DNA of 64,000 nt. Source: Oceanobacillus arenosus. Lineage in GTDB: Bacteria > Bacillota > Bacilli > Bacillales > Amphibacillaceae. The DNA lies in assembly GCF_003369575.1 (NCBI RefSeq), contig NZ_PIOC01000017.1:124001-188000 (forward strand). Direction: 5' to 3'. This document shows, piece after piece, positions 45,000 through 53,268 of this stretch; within the stretch, counting starts at the first letter, position 1, and each line of letters begins with the position of its first letter. The notes below the pieces were generated by a model. That model was given only the letters and a program-made list of their open reading frames with translations, searched no databases and was not told where the DNA came from. Both the position numbers and the translations under genes were made by a program.

Positions 45000-45008
45000 A
45001 TTATAACA
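45000..45008 (-). promoter_or_regulatory. Extended -10 promoter of trpP
   Basis: On the minus strand TGTTATAAT is a TGn-extended -10 element, about 75 bp upstream of the start codon. The -35 region is poor. Confidence 0.55.
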
Positions 45009-45132
45009 GATTTCATCGAAAATAAAAAGTGGTAATTTTCAGATAGATATATAACTTCAGAAGCTTTTTGATTTGCTAGGATATCTGAATAAAACCTCTC
45101 CGTTATCTGAAAGCTAACATGAGGTGATAATT

Positions 45133-45525
45133 TTGAAGAAGTTAGCAGCAATACTTATGGCAGGTTTGTTTTTGTTTGTCACTAACCCTGTAGTATACGC
45201 AAAAACAATCAATGAAGCGGATACTGAATTAACGGAAACACTAAAATATGCACTAATAAGCAGTCTCCGAAAACCAGTAAATAAAGCAGTCAGTGAAATC
45301 TATAGAGGTGATAAAAATGCACCAGATGGTCTTACTTGGGCTGCATATGACACGGATATCATGGAAATAAAACAAGTATTTGGGGTTGGCGGATTGTATA
45401 AGATCAAGTTAAAGGTTCATCCATATTATGGTGCACATAATATGGATGGGGAGGATGAAGTTGTTGTCAATACAGATGGAAAGCTATTGAGCTATAGGCA
45501 TCTGAAAACATATACTAAACATTAA
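45133..45525 (+). CDS. Secreted DUF3888-type protein
   Basis: The 130-residue protein has a Sec signal peptide (cleavage probably after VVYA, about residue 23) and a DUF3888-like domain (LTETLKYALISSLRKPVNKA, then YKIKLKVHPYYGAHNMDGED). The function is unknown; relatives are secreted by many bacilli. The TTG at 45133 fits GAGGTGAT at 45121-45128; the in-frame GTG at 45124 lies inside that site. In B. subtilis serC occupies this interval. Confidence 0.75.
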   Translation: MKKLAAILMAGLFLFVTNPVVYAKTINEADTELTETLKYALISSLRKPVNKAVSEIYRGDKNAPDGLTWAAYDTDIMEIKQVFGVGGLYKIKLKVHPYYGAHNMDGEDEVVVNTDGKLLSYRHLKTYTKH

Positions 45526-45531
45526 CATATT

Positions 45532-45578
45532 AAAAGCGTGTTTTTGAACAGAAAATTATCAAAAACACGCTTTTCTAT
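45532..45578 (+). terminator. Intrinsic terminator
   Basis: A perfect 16-bp stem (AAAAGCGTGTTTTTGA with its complement) is followed by CTATTT. Confidence 0.8.
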
Positions 45579-45613
45579 TTGTTGTTTACAAGGAAACTGA
45601 AAAAATAATATGA

Positions 45614-46042
45614 TTATTTGATATTAGCATGAATCTCTTTCGCGATTTGTTGTAGATCTTCTGATGTGTATTCATCCGTATGTGTCGTCCAATTTGGTGT
45701 GTAGCCATCGCTATCTCCGTAACGCGGGATTAAATGAACATGCAGATGGAATACAGATTGCTCTGCCGCTTTCTCATTGTTATTCAGTAAGTTCATTCCA
45801 AGAGGTTTATATGTATCTTTAATTGCATTGGCAATCACTGGAATTCGGGAAAATAGCTCCTTTGCTACTTCAGGTGATGTTTCGTAAATATTCTTTGTAT
45901 GGGTTTTTGGAACCACAAGCGTATGTCCTTTTGTAACTTGAGTTAAATCAAGAAATGCTAACACTTCTTCATCCTCATAGACCTTTGCTGATGGTAACTC
46001 TCCATTAATAATTTTGCAAAAAACACAATCCTCGTGACTCAT
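45614..46042 (-). CDS. hit: HIT family protein
   Basis: The 142-residue protein of the histidine-triad nucleotide hydrolase/transferase family has its active-site triad in HLHVHLIPR (about residues 99-107). An N-terminal CxxC (CVFCKIING) is present as in many HIT proteins and could bind zinc with downstream histidines. Its position next to ecsAB and divergent from it is conserved in bacilli. The ATG is preceded by GGAGTGGTG on the minus strand. Confidence 0.93.
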   Translation of the reverse strand: MSHEDCVFCKIINGELPSAKVYEDEEVLAFLDLTQVTKGHTLVVPKTHTKNIYETSPEVAKELFSRIPVIANAIKDTYKPLGMNLLNNNEKAAEQSVFHLHVHLIPRYGDSDGYTPNWTTHTDEYTSEDLQQIAKEIHANIK

Positions 46043-46182
46043 TGCTCACCACTCCTCATTTTATTTTTTAATGTAACTCAATTGTATAAAGGAATAGGGG
46101 TGAATGTAAAGCCTTTCGATGTATGTCATACTAAAACGCTCTATACCATTTAAGAATGCTTAAATAACTTTTTATAATTAAG

Positions 46183-46352
46183 AAGCAGGTCTAGCTCGCA
46201 ATGATGCGAACTAGCCTGCTTTGAGAAGACGAGGGTGCCTGCAAGCTAATGTGGGGACTGTAAACCATTTCGTTATCGCAACGAGCTGGTTTACAAAAAC
46301 CTTTTTGTCAGCATCTCATTTGAGATGAGACGGGTTCTGGCAAAAGGGTTTT
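46183..46352. other. Cluster of three strong hairpins between hit and ecsA
   Basis: Hairpin 1: AAGCAGG...CCTGCTT with inner CTAG(C)TCGC/GCGAACTAG (46183-46221). Hairpin 2: GTAAACCA...TGGTTTAC with inner TCGTT/AACGA (46260-46294). Hairpin 3: AACCTTTTTGTCAG with CTGGCAAAAGGGTT (about 46299-46352), with CTCATTTGAGATGAG in the loop. None ends in a clean T-run. This could be a structured RNA or a repeat element. It is not a protein gene. Confidence 0.55.
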
Positions 46353-46374
46353 ATTTGTCATTAGTATGCCAACA

Positions 46375-46498
46375 CTAACACCTCATTTTGTGTTTTATCC
46401 ACTAAATTCAGAGTGAATTACCGAAGTCTAACACCTCATTTTGTGTGAATTTACACGAAATTACATTAGATATTCGATCACTAACACCTCATTTATGT
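46375..46498 (+). repeat. Three direct repeats of 18 bp at an exact 53-bp period
   Basis: CTAACACCTCATTTTGTG is at 46375-46392 and 46428-46445, and a variant is at 46481-46498. The intervals are exactly 53 bp. The two 35-bp intervening pieces share a short block (CACTAAATT/CACGAAATT), so this is a decayed 53-bp tandem repeat rather than unrelated spacers. It lies about 280 bp upstream of ecsA. The remaining sequence to ecsA is AT-rich and holds only the promoter. Confidence 0.8.
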
Positions 46499-46696
46499 TT
46501 GACACAGAATTTTTTGTAGTGAGGCATCCCTGCGTCTTCAAAATTATTATGTGTAGATGTTAAAGATTTATACACATTTATTTTAAAAAAATTATTTTTA
46601 ATTTATTATCGCCTTTTCAGTTGTACTCGTGTATGGAAAAACTATCAACCAAATGTTGCATAATAAATAAAATTTGTAATAAAACCGCAAAAAATG

Positions 46697-46724
46697 TTGT
46701 CGAAAGTTTCAGATGGAGTATACT
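46697..46724 (+). promoter_or_regulatory. Candidate ecsAB promoter
   Basis: TTGTCG (46697-46702), 16 bp and TATACT (46719-46724), 55 bp before ecsA. Confidence 0.5.
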
Positions 46725-46779
46725 TTGGCTTTCAGACCCTAGAAATGGTAAAATTAAACGATAATGAGGAGGTAACCTG

Positions 46780-47523
46780 ATGGAAACATTGTTACATATA
46801 GATAATCTTTATGGCGGATATACACACAAAAACGTGTTGCACGGAATTTCATTCGATGTGTATCCAAAGGAAATCGTCGGTCTTATTGGCTTAAATGGAG
46901 CAGGTAAGAGTACAACAATCAAACATATTATCGGTCTAATGCAAGCAAAAAAAGGTACAGTCTCCGTAAATGGAAAAACATTCCAAGAAAATCCAAATAA
47001 CTATCGAAATCAAATAGCTTATATTCCAGAAATGCCAATCCTATATGATGAGCTAACCCTTGAGGAGCATCTTCGCCTAACTGCAATGGCATATGGAATA
47101 TCTGAAGTGCTTTTTGAAAAACGGTTGCCACCACTTTTGAAAGAGTTTCGCATGGAGAAAAAACTAAATTGGTTTCCGGTGCATTTTTCAAAAGGGATGC
47201 GGCAGAAGGTGATGATTATGTGTGCGTTCTTAATTGAACCACCATTATATATTGTCGATGAGCCATTTGTTGGCTTGGATCCATTAGGGATTCAGTCGTA
47301 TTTGAATTTAATGGAAGGAATGAAAGAAAAAGGTTCTGGTGTACTAATGTCTACCCATATATTGGCGACTGCAGAACGTTATTGTGATCGTTTCATCATT
47401 TTACATGATGGGGAAATTCGAGCCATGGGAACGCTTGGAGAATTACGTACAAGCTTTAACATGCCTAACGCAACATTGGATGATCTATATTTGCAGCTAA
47501 CTAAGGAAGATAGCCATGTTTAA
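46780..47523 (+). CDS. ecsA: ABC transporter ATPase EcsA
   Basis: The 247-residue ATPase has Walker A GLNGAGKST (about residues 38-46), the signature FSKGMRQKVMIM (degenerate but typical of EcsA) and Walker B YIVDEPFVGLDP. EcsA with EcsB affects protein secretion, competence and intramembrane proteolysis by RasP in B. subtilis; a peptide-export role is suspected. AGGAGGTAA precedes the ATG. It overlaps ecsB by 8 bp. Confidence 0.95.
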   Translation: METLLHIDNLYGGYTHKNVLHGISFDVYPKEIVGLIGLNGAGKSTTIKHIIGLMQAKKGTVSVNGKTFQENPNNYRNQIAYIPEMPILYDELTLEEHLRLTAMAYGISEVLFEKRLPPLLKEFRMEKKLNWFPVHFSKGMRQKVMIMCAFLIEPPLYIVDEPFVGLDPLGIQSYLNLMEGMKEKGSGVLMSTHILATAERYCDRFIILHDGEIRAMGTLGELRTSFNMPNATLDDLYLQLTKEDSHV

Positions 47524-48730
47524 TTCACATGAATTTTATAAAAAACGATTGTCTGCACATATGAAAGAATTAGGACGCTATATGCGCTATATCTTAAATG
47601 GTCATATGGTTGTCGTTATGTTCTTTCTAATCTCTGCAACTGCATTTTATTACCAACAATGGCTTGAACAGCTCCCAGACAACTTTCCAACCGCACTTGT
47701 AATCGGAGTTTCATTAGGACTACTAATAAGCTATAGCCCAGTACGAACATTACTTCAAGAGCCAGATTTAGTATTCATTATCGTTGCGGAGGATAAGATG
47801 AATGCCTATTTCCGTAATTCCATTATTTATAGCTTTGTTGTCCAGCTTTATTTAATACTATTATTAGTTGCAGCATTCAGTCCACTATACTTTGCGGCTT
47901 TTCCTGAACGAACTGGAATGGGATACTTGCTCATACTTGCAATTATGCTCTTATTTAAAGTCGGAAATTTAATTGCAAATTGGTGGATGCTCAAGGTAAG
48001 GGAAACGAGAATTAGACAAATTGATTTATTTGCACGGACCGTATTAAATATTGCTATTTTTTATTTCATTATTCAAGGTAGTTTACTATTTGCCGGCATT
48101 ATTACTGTTTTATTCGTGTTGTTATTTCTGTATGATTTCTCTACATCTAATAAGCAAGCAGGAATAGCGTGGGACTTACTTGTGGAGAAGGATCAGAATC
48201 GAATGCAATCCTTCTATCGTTTCGCCAATATGTTTGCGGAAGTGCCACATCTAAGAAATCGAACAAAGAAACGACAGTGGCTTGTTTCACTAATATCCAA
48301 CCGCATTCCATTTGCTAAAAAGCATACGTATGATTTTCTTTTTCGAATAGCGTTTATTCGTAGTGGTGATTATTTAGGTATGTATATTCGATTAATCATA
48401 ATTGGTGGGGTGTTCATTTATCTGATACCAAATGAATGGATGAAGGTGCTATTTGGTCTGTTATTTATCTATTTAAGTAGCTTCCAAATGATGCCATTAT
48501 ATCAGCATTTCCGAACGAATATATGGTTGGATCTTTATCCAGTTGATTCAGCGACAAAAAGGGATGCAGTACTGAAAATCATCCATCAGTTAAGTATCGT
48601 ACACGTTATCATCTATGCGCTGCTATTTATCGTGATCCAGGAATACTTGGGATTTGTTGTTTTCATTGTTGCTGGATGCTTGTTTAGTATTGCCTTTATC
48701 AATGGCTACATTAAATCAAAGTTAGTATGA
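47516..48730 (+). CDS. ecsB: ABC transporter permease EcsB
   Basis: The 404-residue membrane partner of EcsA has about eight helices in three clusters (about residues 30-75, 105-220, 285-400) and the EcsB-type block FPTALVIGVSLGLLISYSPV. The N-terminus (FYKKRLSAHMKELGRYMRYI) is characteristic. It starts within ecsA. There is no ecsC after it, only a terminator and a repeat. Confidence 0.93.
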   Translation: MFNSHEFYKKRLSAHMKELGRYMRYILNGHMVVVMFFLISATAFYYQQWLEQLPDNFPTALVIGVSLGLLISYSPVRTLLQEPDLVFIIVAEDKMNAYFRNSIIYSFVVQLYLILLLVAAFSPLYFAAFPERTGMGYLLILAIMLLFKVGNLIANWWMLKVRETRIRQIDLFARTVLNIAIFYFIIQGSLLFAGIITVLFVLLFLYDFSTSNKQAGIAWDLLVEKDQNRMQSFYRFANMFAEVPHLRNRTKKRQWLVSLISNRIPFAKKHTYDFLFRIAFIRSGDYLGMYIRLIIIGGVFIYLIPNEWMKVLFGLLFIYLSSFQMMPLYQHFRTNIWLDLYPVDSATKRDAVLKIIHQLSIVHVIIYALLFIVIQEYLGFVVFIVAGCLFSIAFINGYIKSKLV

Positions 48731-48751
48731 AACACATTTTATTAGTCAACA

Positions 48752-48780
48752 AAAAGGGCAGCCAATTCGGCTGCCCTTTT
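48752..48780. terminator. Intrinsic terminator after ecsB
   Basis: AAAAGGGCAGCC and GGCTGCCCTTTT form a perfect 12-bp stem that can act on both strands. Confidence 0.9.
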
Positions 48781-48817
48781 AAAGAGGGGAGGTATTATAA
48801 TATCCTATTCAATTCCT

Positions 48818-48890
48818 GTGACAGCAGAGATCACGTCCAGCTCCAGCGCCTGTTTTCCTAGCGAGACTTCCCTCGCTTCCGCTTTTGCAT
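48818..48890 (-). repeat. Dispersed repeat, family 1 (minus orientation)
   Basis: Read on the minus strand: AAAAGCGGAAGCGAGGGAAG, TCTCGCTAGG, then GCGCTGGAGCTGGACGTGAT. It touches the stop codon of the ferritin-like gene. Confidence 0.6.
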
Positions 48891-49324
48891 TAAGCAAATC
48901 TGGGATCAGCAAGTAAACGTTCAACTTCTTCTTTGTGATGTGTTTCATCTGAAATCAAATCCTCTAGTTTAACCTTGAGCTCTGTAAGCCCTAGGTCTTC
49001 TGCTTGTTTCATCCGTTCTTCATAGCGTTTAATTGTGCTTGATTCAGACTCAAGCACCGCTTCTAATAACTCTTTTACATCCATTGGTTGAGGAACCTTC
49101 GCTGATTCAGTTGTAGGTACCCCGCCAAGGGATTTAATTTTTTCGGATAAATATAGCGCGTGTCCAAGCTCATCTGTAATTTCGTCTTCAAAAAACGGTT
49201 TTAATGCGGAACGATACAGACCAGATACGACAGATGCGCTATATGTATACTGTATTGCTGCACCATATTCATGTGCTAAATCGACATTAAGTCCTTCTAT
49301 CAGCTTTTCTAAATCTTTTTCCAT
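48890..49324 (-). CDS. Ferritin-like diiron protein
   Basis: The 144-residue four-helix-bundle protein has ferritin-like ligands: Glu in HEYGAAIQYTY (helix 1), Glu/His in FFEDEITDELGHALYL (helix 2), Glu in ESESSTIKRYEE (helix 3) and Asp-Glu-His in ISDETHHKEE (helix 4). It resembles bacterioferritin/rubrerythrin-type small diiron proteins used for iron storage or oxidant defence. The ATG at 49322-49324 follows AAGGCGGG; an upstream in-frame ATG lacks a ribosome-binding site. Confidence 0.82.
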   Translation of the reverse strand: MEKDLEKLIEGLNVDLAHEYGAAIQYTYSASVVSGLYRSALKPFFEDEITDELGHALYLSEKIKSLGGVPTTESAKVPQPMDVKELLEAVLESESSTIKRYEERMKQAEDLGLTELKVKLEDLISDETHHKEEVERLLADPRFA

Positions 49325-49548
49325 TAATAATCCCGCCTTAAGTGTGATATTTAGTATACTTATACAATACCCGTCAATCCCCATTTCAAAACCATAAATT
49401 AGATGAAATATAATAATTTAAATTCAAACTCGGTCTGAAGGCGGAGGAAGAAGCAATCTATGGATGGTTTTCGACTATTGCAATGAAAGCTATACTAATA
49501 ATAGGTATCACTTACCTCTAGAAATCTCCTCACGAAAGGATGAAGGAA

Positions 49549-50301
49549 TTGAAAAATGCATTTCGTTATTTTATTGCAATCGTTTTGATTATATTCGGTG
49601 CAATGCTTGTTTTAGCAAATATCGGTATGGTCGATTTTGAAATAGGAATTGCTTGGCAATATATGTATCCAACCTTTTTCGTAGTGATAGGCTTAAAATG
49701 GCTCGTTGACTATCTTTTGAAAAAAGGTGGTACCTGGATTGGAGGATCATTCTTATTGATCTTCGGAACATTGTTATTACTTGATCGATTTGAAGTAATC
49801 ACCTTTAGCTTCTGGGATGTGTATAAATTATGGCCATTATTAATTGTTTATATTGGTTTTATGATGTTCGGCCGCGGTTCTAACATCGTAATTGAATATG
49901 AGTCTGATAACAAACACAAAAAGAAAAAGACCTATCATGGTTCTACTTTCTCAATCGGTAATCATGAATTTAATGAACAAAACTGGAAAGTTGAACCTAT
50001 GAATTTAAAAAATCTTGCAGGGGAATATTACTTTGATTTTTCGAAAGCATTCATCCCAGAGAAGAGAATCCCTTTTGCGATACATTCATTGGCTGGGGAT
50101 GTGAATATTATTATACCTGAAAATGTAGCATTTCGAGTGGATGCAACGGTGAGTGCAGGAGAAATTATGATACTCAATCAATCTGCTGATGGAATTAATC
50201 GATCGCTTACGTATGAAACCGAAAATTATGAGAATGCGGTTCAGAAATTAGACTTTAATATTCGACTTAAAGCTGGATCAGTCCGAATAAACCAAGTGTG
50301 A
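49549..50301 (+). CDS. liaF: Membrane protein LiaF, regulator of LiaRS
   Basis: The protein of about 250 residues has four N-terminal membrane helices and a C-terminal extracytoplasmic-type beta domain (about 140-250) typical of LiaF/VraT. LiaF keeps the LiaS kinase inactive without cell-wall stress. It is followed by liaS after 15 bp and liaR. The start is either TTG 49549 (AAGGA at 49536 with 8-nt spacing) or ATG 49540 with no space for a ribosome-binding site; I prefer TTG. liaI and liaH, the usual targets upstream in B. subtilis, are not present here. Confidence 0.9.
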   Translation: MKNAFRYFIAIVLIIFGAMLVLANIGMVDFEIGIAWQYMYPTFFVVIGLKWLVDYLLKKGGTWIGGSFLLIFGTLLLLDRFEVITFSFWDVYKLWPLLIVYIGFMMFGRGSNIVIEYESDNKHKKKKTYHGSTFSIGNHEFNEQNWKVEPMNLKNLAGEYYFDFSKAFIPEKRIPFAIHSLAGDVNIIIPENVAFRVDATVSAGEIMILNQSADGINRSLTYETENYENAVQKLDFNIRLKAGSVRINQV

Positions 50302-50316
50302 GGGGGTTAATAATCG

Positions 50317-51357
50317 ATGGGGAAAGCTAGATTTTCAAGTGTTCGCTATAGTTTTATCCGTTCGCATTTGTATGGATTATTTCTAACAACGGTAACATTA
50401 CTCTCGATACTATTAACCGTCCATGTCTTGTTTAGTCCAAGCTGGCTTACGGCCCAAAGTATTTTTCTCTTCATGGCGCTATATATTGTATTAGCAGCAA
50501 TTATTTCACTTTATACTGGATTTAAATCAAGTAGCACGATGAAACAGCGACTGGATGCTATGTCCGTATTAATTGCCCAGTATGCGAATGGCAACTATGA
50601 AACGACCATTCACTTTATGGAAAATGATGAGCTAAGTCGTATTGCTAATGAATTGAATGAGCTAGGGACAAAGCTGCAGAACCAAGTAAGATCTTTACAA
50701 CGGATGGCGGATGAAAAGGCCGATTTTGCAAAGTCAGCACATAAAGCAGCTGTCATAGAAGAAAGGCAGCGAATTGCAAGGGATTTACATGATGCTGTGA
50801 GCCAGCAGCTTTTCGCATTAACGATGATGGCAGAAGCAGCAACGAAGCAGTTTGATAAAAAACCAGAACTAGCAAAAAGGCAAATCGAGGACGTGTCGGT
50901 TGCAGCATTACAAGCGCAAACAGAAATGCGTGCACTATTATTACACTTACGTCCGGTTCATTTATCTGGTGATACATTAAAAGAAGGGGTTGAAAAGCTG
51001 GTTGTAGAGCTAGAGAGGAAAAGCCCGATCGACTTTAGGCTAGCGATTGAAGATGAATTAACCCTATCAGATACAATCGAAGAGCATGTTTTTCGTATTA
51101 TTCAAGAATCACTGTCCAATATTTTACGACATGCGAATGCTTCTATAGTTGACTTAACTATAATGAAGCGGGCGAAGGAATTATTCCTTCATATTCGCGA
51201 TAATGGCAACGGCTTTGATGTAACAAAGGATTCAACAAGGAAAACATCATATGGGTTAAAGACAATGCAAGAACGAAGTGAAGAACTAGGTGGTACGTTT
51301 ATCGTTCGGTCGAGTTATGATGAGGGTACATATATCGATATTAGAATTCCATGTTAG
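50317..51357 (+). CDS. liaS: Sensor histidine kinase LiaS
   Basis: The 346-residue NarL-family kinase has two membrane helices (about residues 15-35 and 48-67) with a very short extracellular loop, a HAMP-like linker, HisKA_3 (phosphoacceptor His158 in RIARDLHDAVSQQ) and an ATPase domain (VFRIIQESLSNILRHANAS; DNGNGFD). Such intramembrane-sensing kinases respond to cell-envelope stress through LiaF. AGGGGGTTA precedes the ATG. Confidence 0.93.
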   Translation: MGKARFSSVRYSFIRSHLYGLFLTTVTLLSILLTVHVLFSPSWLTAQSIFLFMALYIVLAAIISLYTGFKSSSTMKQRLDAMSVLIAQYANGNYETTIHFMENDELSRIANELNELGTKLQNQVRSLQRMADEKADFAKSAHKAAVIEERQRIARDLHDAVSQQLFALTMMAEAATKQFDKKPELAKRQIEDVSVAALQAQTEMRALLLHLRPVHLSGDTLKEGVEKLVVELERKSPIDFRLAIEDELTLSDTIEEHVFRIIQESLSNILRHANASIVDLTIMKRAKELFLHIRDNGNGFDVTKDSTRKTSYGLKTMQERSEELGGTFIVRSSYDEGTYIDIRIPC

Positions 51358-51369
51358 GGGGAGAAGTCA

Positions 51370-51996
51370 ATGATTCGTGTTATCGTAGTTGATGATCATG
51401 AAATTGTTCGAAAGGGAATTATCGCATACTTACAGACAGAGGATGAATTTGACATCGTTGGGGAAGCGGCGAGTGGCAATGAAGGTGCGGAGCTTATATT
51501 ACAATTGAAGCCCGATGTTGTCTTAATGGATTTAATGATGGAGAATGGGAATGGTATTGAAGCGACAAAGCAGGTAATGGAACAGCTCCCATCTTGTAAA
51601 ATAATCATTTTGACAAGCTATTATGATGACGAGCAAGTTTTTCCGGCGATTCAAGCAGGGGCATTCAGTTATTTATTAAAAACCTCTTCTGCGACGGAAA
51701 TTGCCGATGCGATTAAGAAAGCGGCAGTCGGAGAAAATGTGATTGAACCAAAAGTAGCAGGAAAAATGATGACTAGTTTTCGTTCTGAAAATAAGAAGGC
51801 GCATGATACATTAACAGAACGTGAATTGGAAGTCTTGCTGTGCATTGGTAACGGAATGACGAATCAAGAAATTAGTGAGAAATTATATATCGGTATTAAA
51901 ACAGTGAAAACACATGTCAGTAATATACTTTCAAAGCTTGATGTACATGACCGGACACAGGCAGCAGTTTATGTTCATCGGAACCAGCTTTTGTAA
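51370..51996 (+). CDS. liaR: Response regulator LiaR
   Basis: The 208-residue NarL/FixJ-type regulator has a receiver domain with Asp8/Asp9 and phosphoacceptor Asp54 (VVLMDLMM), Thr/Lys switch residues, and a LuxR-type HTH (LTEREVLLC-type start, NQEISEKLYIGIKTVKTHVS, about residues 145-205). It is the cognate partner of LiaS. It follows liaS by 12 bp; the three genes are one operon. Confidence 0.95.
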   Translation: MIRVIVVDDHEIVRKGIIAYLQTEDEFDIVGEAASGNEGAELILQLKPDVVLMDLMMENGNGIEATKQVMEQLPSCKIIILTSYYDDEQVFPAIQAGAFSYLLKTSSATEIADAIKKAAVGENVIEPKVAGKMMTSFRSENKKAHDTLTERELEVLLCIGNGMTNQEISEKLYIGIKTVKTHVSNILSKLDVHDRTQAAVYVHRNQLL

Positions 51997-52129
51997 ATTT
52001 TATGTAATTTGTAGCCTTTGTTCGCTAAATTGTCAAATTCAAGTTTCGATTTGGAGTAAACTTATTTGTGTTTCCTTTCCAGCGTTTGTATAATTACAAA
52101 TGTAAATAAAGAAGAGAGGATACTTATAC

Positions 52130-52579
52130 ATGGGAAAAATAAGTAAGAAAGCGGAAAACCTATTAATGCTGATCTGGGCTCAAGCCTTTATTGCGATGGC
52201 AGGCAGCCTGTTTTATTCAGAAGTGATGGGCTATGTTCCCTGTGAACTTTGCTGGTATCAACGTATTCTAATGTATCCATTGGTTGTAATTTACGGCTTT
52301 GCAGCGATTAAAAAGGAAATCAATATTGCGTTACCAGGACTTATTTTAAGTGGAATAGGCATGCTTGTTTCTACATATCATTACTTAATCCAAAAAGTAC
52401 CAGCATTTCAAGAAGTGGGTGGCTCTTGTGTTGGTGGCGTTCCATGTAATGTTGTTTATGTGAACTATTTTGGCTTCGTTACAATCCCATTCCTAGCTGG
52501 AGTAGCATTTATCGTAATTTTCGTCTTACATCTTCTTTTACTAAGCGAACAGAGAAAGAACAGAGGAGGAAACAATTAA
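52130..52579 (+). CDS. bdbC: Disulfide oxidoreductase, DsbB-like
   Basis: The 149-residue membrane protein has four helices and two redox Cys pairs: CELC after helix 1 (about residues 36-39) and a second pair in GGSCVGGVPCN (about 98-105). It belongs to the DsbB/BdbC family, re-oxidising a thioredoxin-like partner with quinone. The next gene, starting in its stop codon, supplies that partner. AGAAGAGAGG lies before the ATG. The pair would form disulfides in exported proteins, including those for competence. Confidence 0.92.
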   Translation: MGKISKKAENLLMLIWAQAFIAMAGSLFYSEVMGYVPCELCWYQRILMYPLVVIYGFAAIKKEINIALPGLILSGIGMLVSTYHYLIQKVPAFQEVGGSCVGGVPCNVVYVNYFGFVTIPFLAGVAFIVIFVLHLLLLSEQRKNRGGNN

Positions 52580-53055
52580 TGGGTAAGAAAATGATCATTT
52601 TTATCGGTGCAATCGTTGTACTATTTGTTGCACTATTCTTCGTAATAGATTATAAGAACAATCAGAAATTAGAAGGTAGCAACAATCCTTATGGCACGAC
52701 AGATTTAAAACAGGAAACAATCGATCAGCTTGATGATCCAAACTACGGAAATCAAATTCTTCCAGATGAATTAAATGAAAAGATTACGAGTGGCGATGCA
52801 GTAACGGTTTATTTCTATAGCCCAACATGTGTATATTGCCAGCAAACAACACCATATTTAGTACCATTAGCAGAAGACAATGGAGTTGATATGAAGAAAT
52901 TTAATTTATGGGAGTTCGGTGATAAGTCACCAGTAGTCATCGAATCTACGCCTACATTAGTTTACTTTGAAGGTGGACAAGAGGTCTCTCGAATTGTTGG
53001 ACAACAGCCAGAGAGCGAGTTCCAGGCATTCTTTGATGAGTTTGTGTTGAAATAA
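52579..53055 (+). CDS. Membrane-anchored thioredoxin-like protein paired with BdbC
   Basis: The 158-residue protein has one N-terminal helix (MIIFIGAIVVLFVALFFVID) and an extracytoplasmic thioredoxin fold with the active site CVYC (about residues 92-95) and cis-Pro in ESTPTLVYF. It overlaps bdbC by one base (TAATG). It takes the place of bdbD, but it is a classic small thioredoxin rather than a DsbA-type protein with a helical insertion. A reductive or oxidative role cannot be told from sequence; pairing with BdbC suggests oxidation. Confidence 0.85.
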   Translation: MGKKMIIFIGAIVVLFVALFFVIDYKNNQKLEGSNNPYGTTDLKQETIDQLDDPNYGNQILPDELNEKITSGDAVTVYFYSPTCVYCQQTTPYLVPLAEDNGVDMKKFNLWEFGDKSPVVIESTPTLVYFEGGQEVSRIVGQQPESEFQAFFDEFVLK

Positions 53056-53202
53056 GATGATTTAGAGGTGCCTGTCACTTCTCGAAGTTTGTCGAATGAA
53101 AGCGAGCGGGATATTGGTGAGTTTTACCAATATATCAACGTATTTCCGAATATATCTGTATTTTCTAGTCCGACGCTGAAATAGACCACTTTTAGAATGA
53201 AC

Positions 53203-53252
53203 AAACCGTATGAAATTTGGGTAATGATCCCTTAATTTCATACGGTTTTATT
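53203..53252 (+). terminator. Intrinsic terminator of the bdbC operon
   Basis: AAACCGTATGAAATT and its complement frame an inner GGG/CCC pairing; TTTTATT follows. The 53056-53202 stretch before it has no gene. Confidence 0.88.
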
Positions 53253-53268
53253 ATGCGTTCATTATCTG

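Noticed and set aside
46375-46498. Possible mini-CRISPR array (18-bp repeats, 35-bp spacers)
   Set aside because: Only three repeats, repeat unit too short, the two intervening pieces share a CACNAAATT block, the last copy differs, and there are no cas genes nearby. A decayed tandem repeat fits better.
49430-49460. LiaR box (CTCGGTCTGAAGGCGG) upstream of liaF
   Set aside because: Suggestive bases but no convincing inverted repeat in the expected spacing; I could not support autoregulation from it.
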